Source of the DNA: Flavobacterium dauae
GTDB taxonomy: Bacteria; Bacteroidota; Bacteroidia; Flavobacteriales; Flavobacteriaceae
Assembly: GCF_004151275.2 (NCBI RefSeq)
Contig: NZ_CP130821.1
Location: 2,852,001-2,916,000 of the forward strand
DNA length: 64,000 bases
Direction: 5' to 3'
Shown here: in pieces, positions 62,436-64,000 of the stretch
Position numbering within the stretch: the first letter of the stretch is position 1
Layout of the letters: each line of letters opens with the position of its first letter
Notes under the pieces: generated by a model
The model's input: only the letters and a program-made list of their open reading frames with translations
What the model was told of the DNA's origin: nothing
The model's database searches: none
Translations under genes and position numbers: made by a program

Positions 62436-63116
62436 ATGGACGAGAACATCTTCTTTGGAGATACAGGGATTTCTTTTACTTTTTCTATTATCCTGAGAAC
62501 ATTTTTAATGTTTGTTATTATATTGCTTTTCTTAAGGTTATTAGGTAAACGCGGTGTAAAACAGCTATCTGTTTTTGAGTTGGTTGTTATTTTGGGATTG
62601 GGATCAGCTGCCGGCGACCCAATGATTTATAAGGAAATAGGGATTGTGAGTGCACTGGTTGCTTTTGCAGTAATTGTTATTTGCTATAAACTGCTCACTG
62701 TACTGGTTTTTAAATACAAATGGATTGAAAATATTGTTGAAGGAAAAGAAGTGTACATTATAAAAAAAGGGAAATTTGCCATTGAGGAATTTAAAAAGGA
62801 ATCGGTAAGTAAGGACGAGTTTTTTATGGAATTAAGGCTTCAGGGTGTTTTTCATTTAGGTCAGGTAGAATATGCAATTTTAGAAACTTCGGGAGAATTA
62901 AGCGTTTATTTTATTGCTCCCCAACAAACAAAGTACGGGCTACCCATCTTACCCGATTCTTTACAAAAAACGGTAAGTATCTTTAAAACCGGCACATTTT
63001 ATTCTTGTACTTTCTGTGGCCAAACAATTAAATACCGAACCACTACTTCGCTTATCTGCCCACAATGCAATAAACAAGAATGGACAAAAGCCAGCAATAG
63101 GAAGATTAGTTTCTAA
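62436..63116 (+). CDS. DUF421/YetF-family membrane protein with C-terminal zinc ribbon
   Basis: The 226-residue protein has three N-terminal transmembrane helices and the family motif LLGKRGVKQLSVFELVVILGLGSAAGDPM, then the cytoplasmic YetF domain. The end carries CTFCGQTIKYRTTTSLICPQC, a zinc-ribbon of two CxxC pairs not usual for YetF. Function unknown. Confidence 0.85.
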   Translation: MDENIFFGDTGISFTFSIILRTFLMFVIILLFLRLLGKRGVKQLSVFELVVILGLGSAAGDPMIYKEIGIVSALVAFAVIVICYKLLTVLVFKYKWIENIVEGKEVYIIKKGKFAIEEFKKESVSKDEFFMELRLQGVFHLGQVEYAILETSGELSVYFIAPQQTKYGLPILPDSLQKTVSIFKTGTFYSCTFCGQTIKYRTTTSLICPQCNKQEWTKASNRKISF

Positions 63117-63148
63117 TAAAGCACTGATTTTAAAATTGTATTGTTTTT

Positions 63149-63415
63149 TTGATTAACTTTTTAATAAAATTTGAATCTATGCATGGTTATTTAGAATTAG
63201 TAATTATCAGACAGAGGATAATAATTTCGAAGTATATCGAATCGTACCAGGTTCAAATAAAGTCGTTCTCAATAAAAAGTTGGAAAAAAAAACTTATTGA
63301 AGAAGAAATAACATCCAATTCTAATACCCGGGTTTATAATTTACTAAAAGATAAAAAGTTAATTGATTCTGCAATGTTACAAATTGAACAAGGAATTTTA
63401 GATTGTGTCGGATGA
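63149..63415 (+). CDS. hypothetical small protein
   Basis: An 88-residue frame; the ATG at 63179 (MHGYLELV) may be the better start. Helical and basic with no known domain. Weak evidence, kept because codon use is ordinary and no other frame fits. Confidence 0.4.
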   Translation: MINFLIKFESMHGYLELVIIRQRIIISKYIESYQVQIKSFSIKSWKKKLIEEEITSNSNTRVYNLLKDKKLIDSAMLQIEQGILDCVG

Positions 63416-63651
63416 AGCAGTCCCTCTTTTAATGGTTTTCAAAATTTTGTTATAACCAGCCCATAGGTTGCTCATAACATTTAACTAACTGATAATTAAA
63501 CAGATCTTACCACAACATCTTAGCTTATTGTTTTAATATTAATTTTACAAAACACTGTATTTAGTATCTTTAAAATAATTATTTCATAGTATCTGCATAA
63601 TCATATTTAGTGTTTATTTTGTCAGCTTTGCTGCACAAATCAACTAAAAAA

Positions 63652-64000
63652 ATGAAAAAAATTACACCAATCTGCTTTATTGCAACTTTCCTGTTTTCAG
63701 GATTCAACCTTTGTGCACAAACACTACTGCATTACTGGAATTTTAATGATCCAACATCGGATCAAACCATCAGAACACCTAACGTTTCATTAGTATCAAC
63801 TTCATCGATTTCATATATAGGAGGTATTTTAGAATTTAATGGAGGAACGGGTCAAAACTTTAACGTAGCTAACTTAAACGCACGTAATGGTGATGTATCT
63901 GGAACACATTTTCGTTATAACAATCCAATTGGTGGCGTTATAACCTTTAATTTACCTACTACGGGTTATGAAAATCCAATAGTAAAATTTACTACGCGCC
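63652..64000 (+). CDS. secreted protein, C-terminus beyond window
   Basis: The frame from ATG 63652 is open to the window edge (116 codons). Signal peptide MKKITPICFIATFLFSGF ending LCAQ, then TLLHYWNFNDPTSD, a start seen in Bacteroidota surface proteins that end in a T9SS sorting domain. Not listed by most gene finders at contig edges because its stop is absent. Confidence 0.75.
   Translation, partial: MKKITPICFIATFLFSGFNLCAQTLLHYWNFNDPTSDQTIRTPNVSLVSTSSISYIGGILEFNGGTGQNFNVANLNARNGDVSGTHFRYNNPIGGVITFNLPTTGYENPIVKFTTR

Overview
The window looks like a chromosomal accessory region of a member of the Bacteroidota, most likely a flavobacterium. The signs are a SusC/SusD pair, a type IX secretion sorting domain, an RteC homologue, DUF6520 and DUF4180 family genes, a group II intron and AT-rich intergenic DNA. 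No rRNA, tRNA or CRISPR array was seen. All family names below are recognised from the sequence alone; no search was run.

Layout. (1) 1-4.6 kb: the C-terminally cut end of an rteC-like gene, a PLP-enzyme/acyltransferase fusion, and a divergent pair (small STAS-like protein plus AraC-type regulator) with a direct-repeat operator candidate between them. (2) 4.6-14.3 kb: a locus for a small secreted Cys-containing peptide (DUF6520), with a MauE/DoxX membrane protein, an unknown exported protein, a SusC/SusD pair and an S9 peptidase. (3) 14.3-16.2 kb: about 2 kb without genes but full of fold-back repeats, ending in a candidate structured RNA. (4) 16.2-38.8 kb: AT-rich DNA that reads in part as an integron-like gene-cassette array without an integrase in view. 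Cassettes carry a HEPN protein, a DMP19/MORN-like protein and a GNAT toxin-antitoxin pair. A duplicated DUF4180-SUMF1 pair, an OLD-type nuclease and a DNA-alkylation repair operon (AraC-AGT, SDR, 2OG oxygenase, Ada zinc module, AlkB) also lie here. Each cassette's first bases are complementary to its own last bases. Three attC-like sites are each interrupted: two by copies of the same IS1182-like element at the same spot, one by a group II intron exactly inside the core site. (5) 39.4-56.9 kb: a T9SS-exported protein followed by a 3,699-residue SpvB/RHS polymorphic toxin, its immunity candidate, two displaced RHS C-terminal modules, and IS1-like insertions. (6) 57-60.8 kb: a conserved-looking RNA/cold-shock block (RRM, DEAD-box helicase, two cold-shock-domain proteins) and a FabH-like ketoacyl synthase. 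(7) 60.8-64 kb: a small protein, a decayed acetyltransferase gene, two MITE-like elements in or near the block, a YetF-type membrane protein and the start of a secreted protein cut by the window edge.

How it fits together. The peptide locus probably makes, folds and imports or processes a secreted peptide. The cassette region is a defence and stress-repair store whose recombination sites also serve as landing pads for an IS and a retroelement. The RHS locus shows tip exchange: a GC-richer core followed by AT-rich toxin tips, with displaced tips kept downstream. The most unusual things are the cassette array with its nested insertions, the family of eight fold-back intergenic repeats, and the pseudoknotted RNA candidate at 15.93-16.08 kb.
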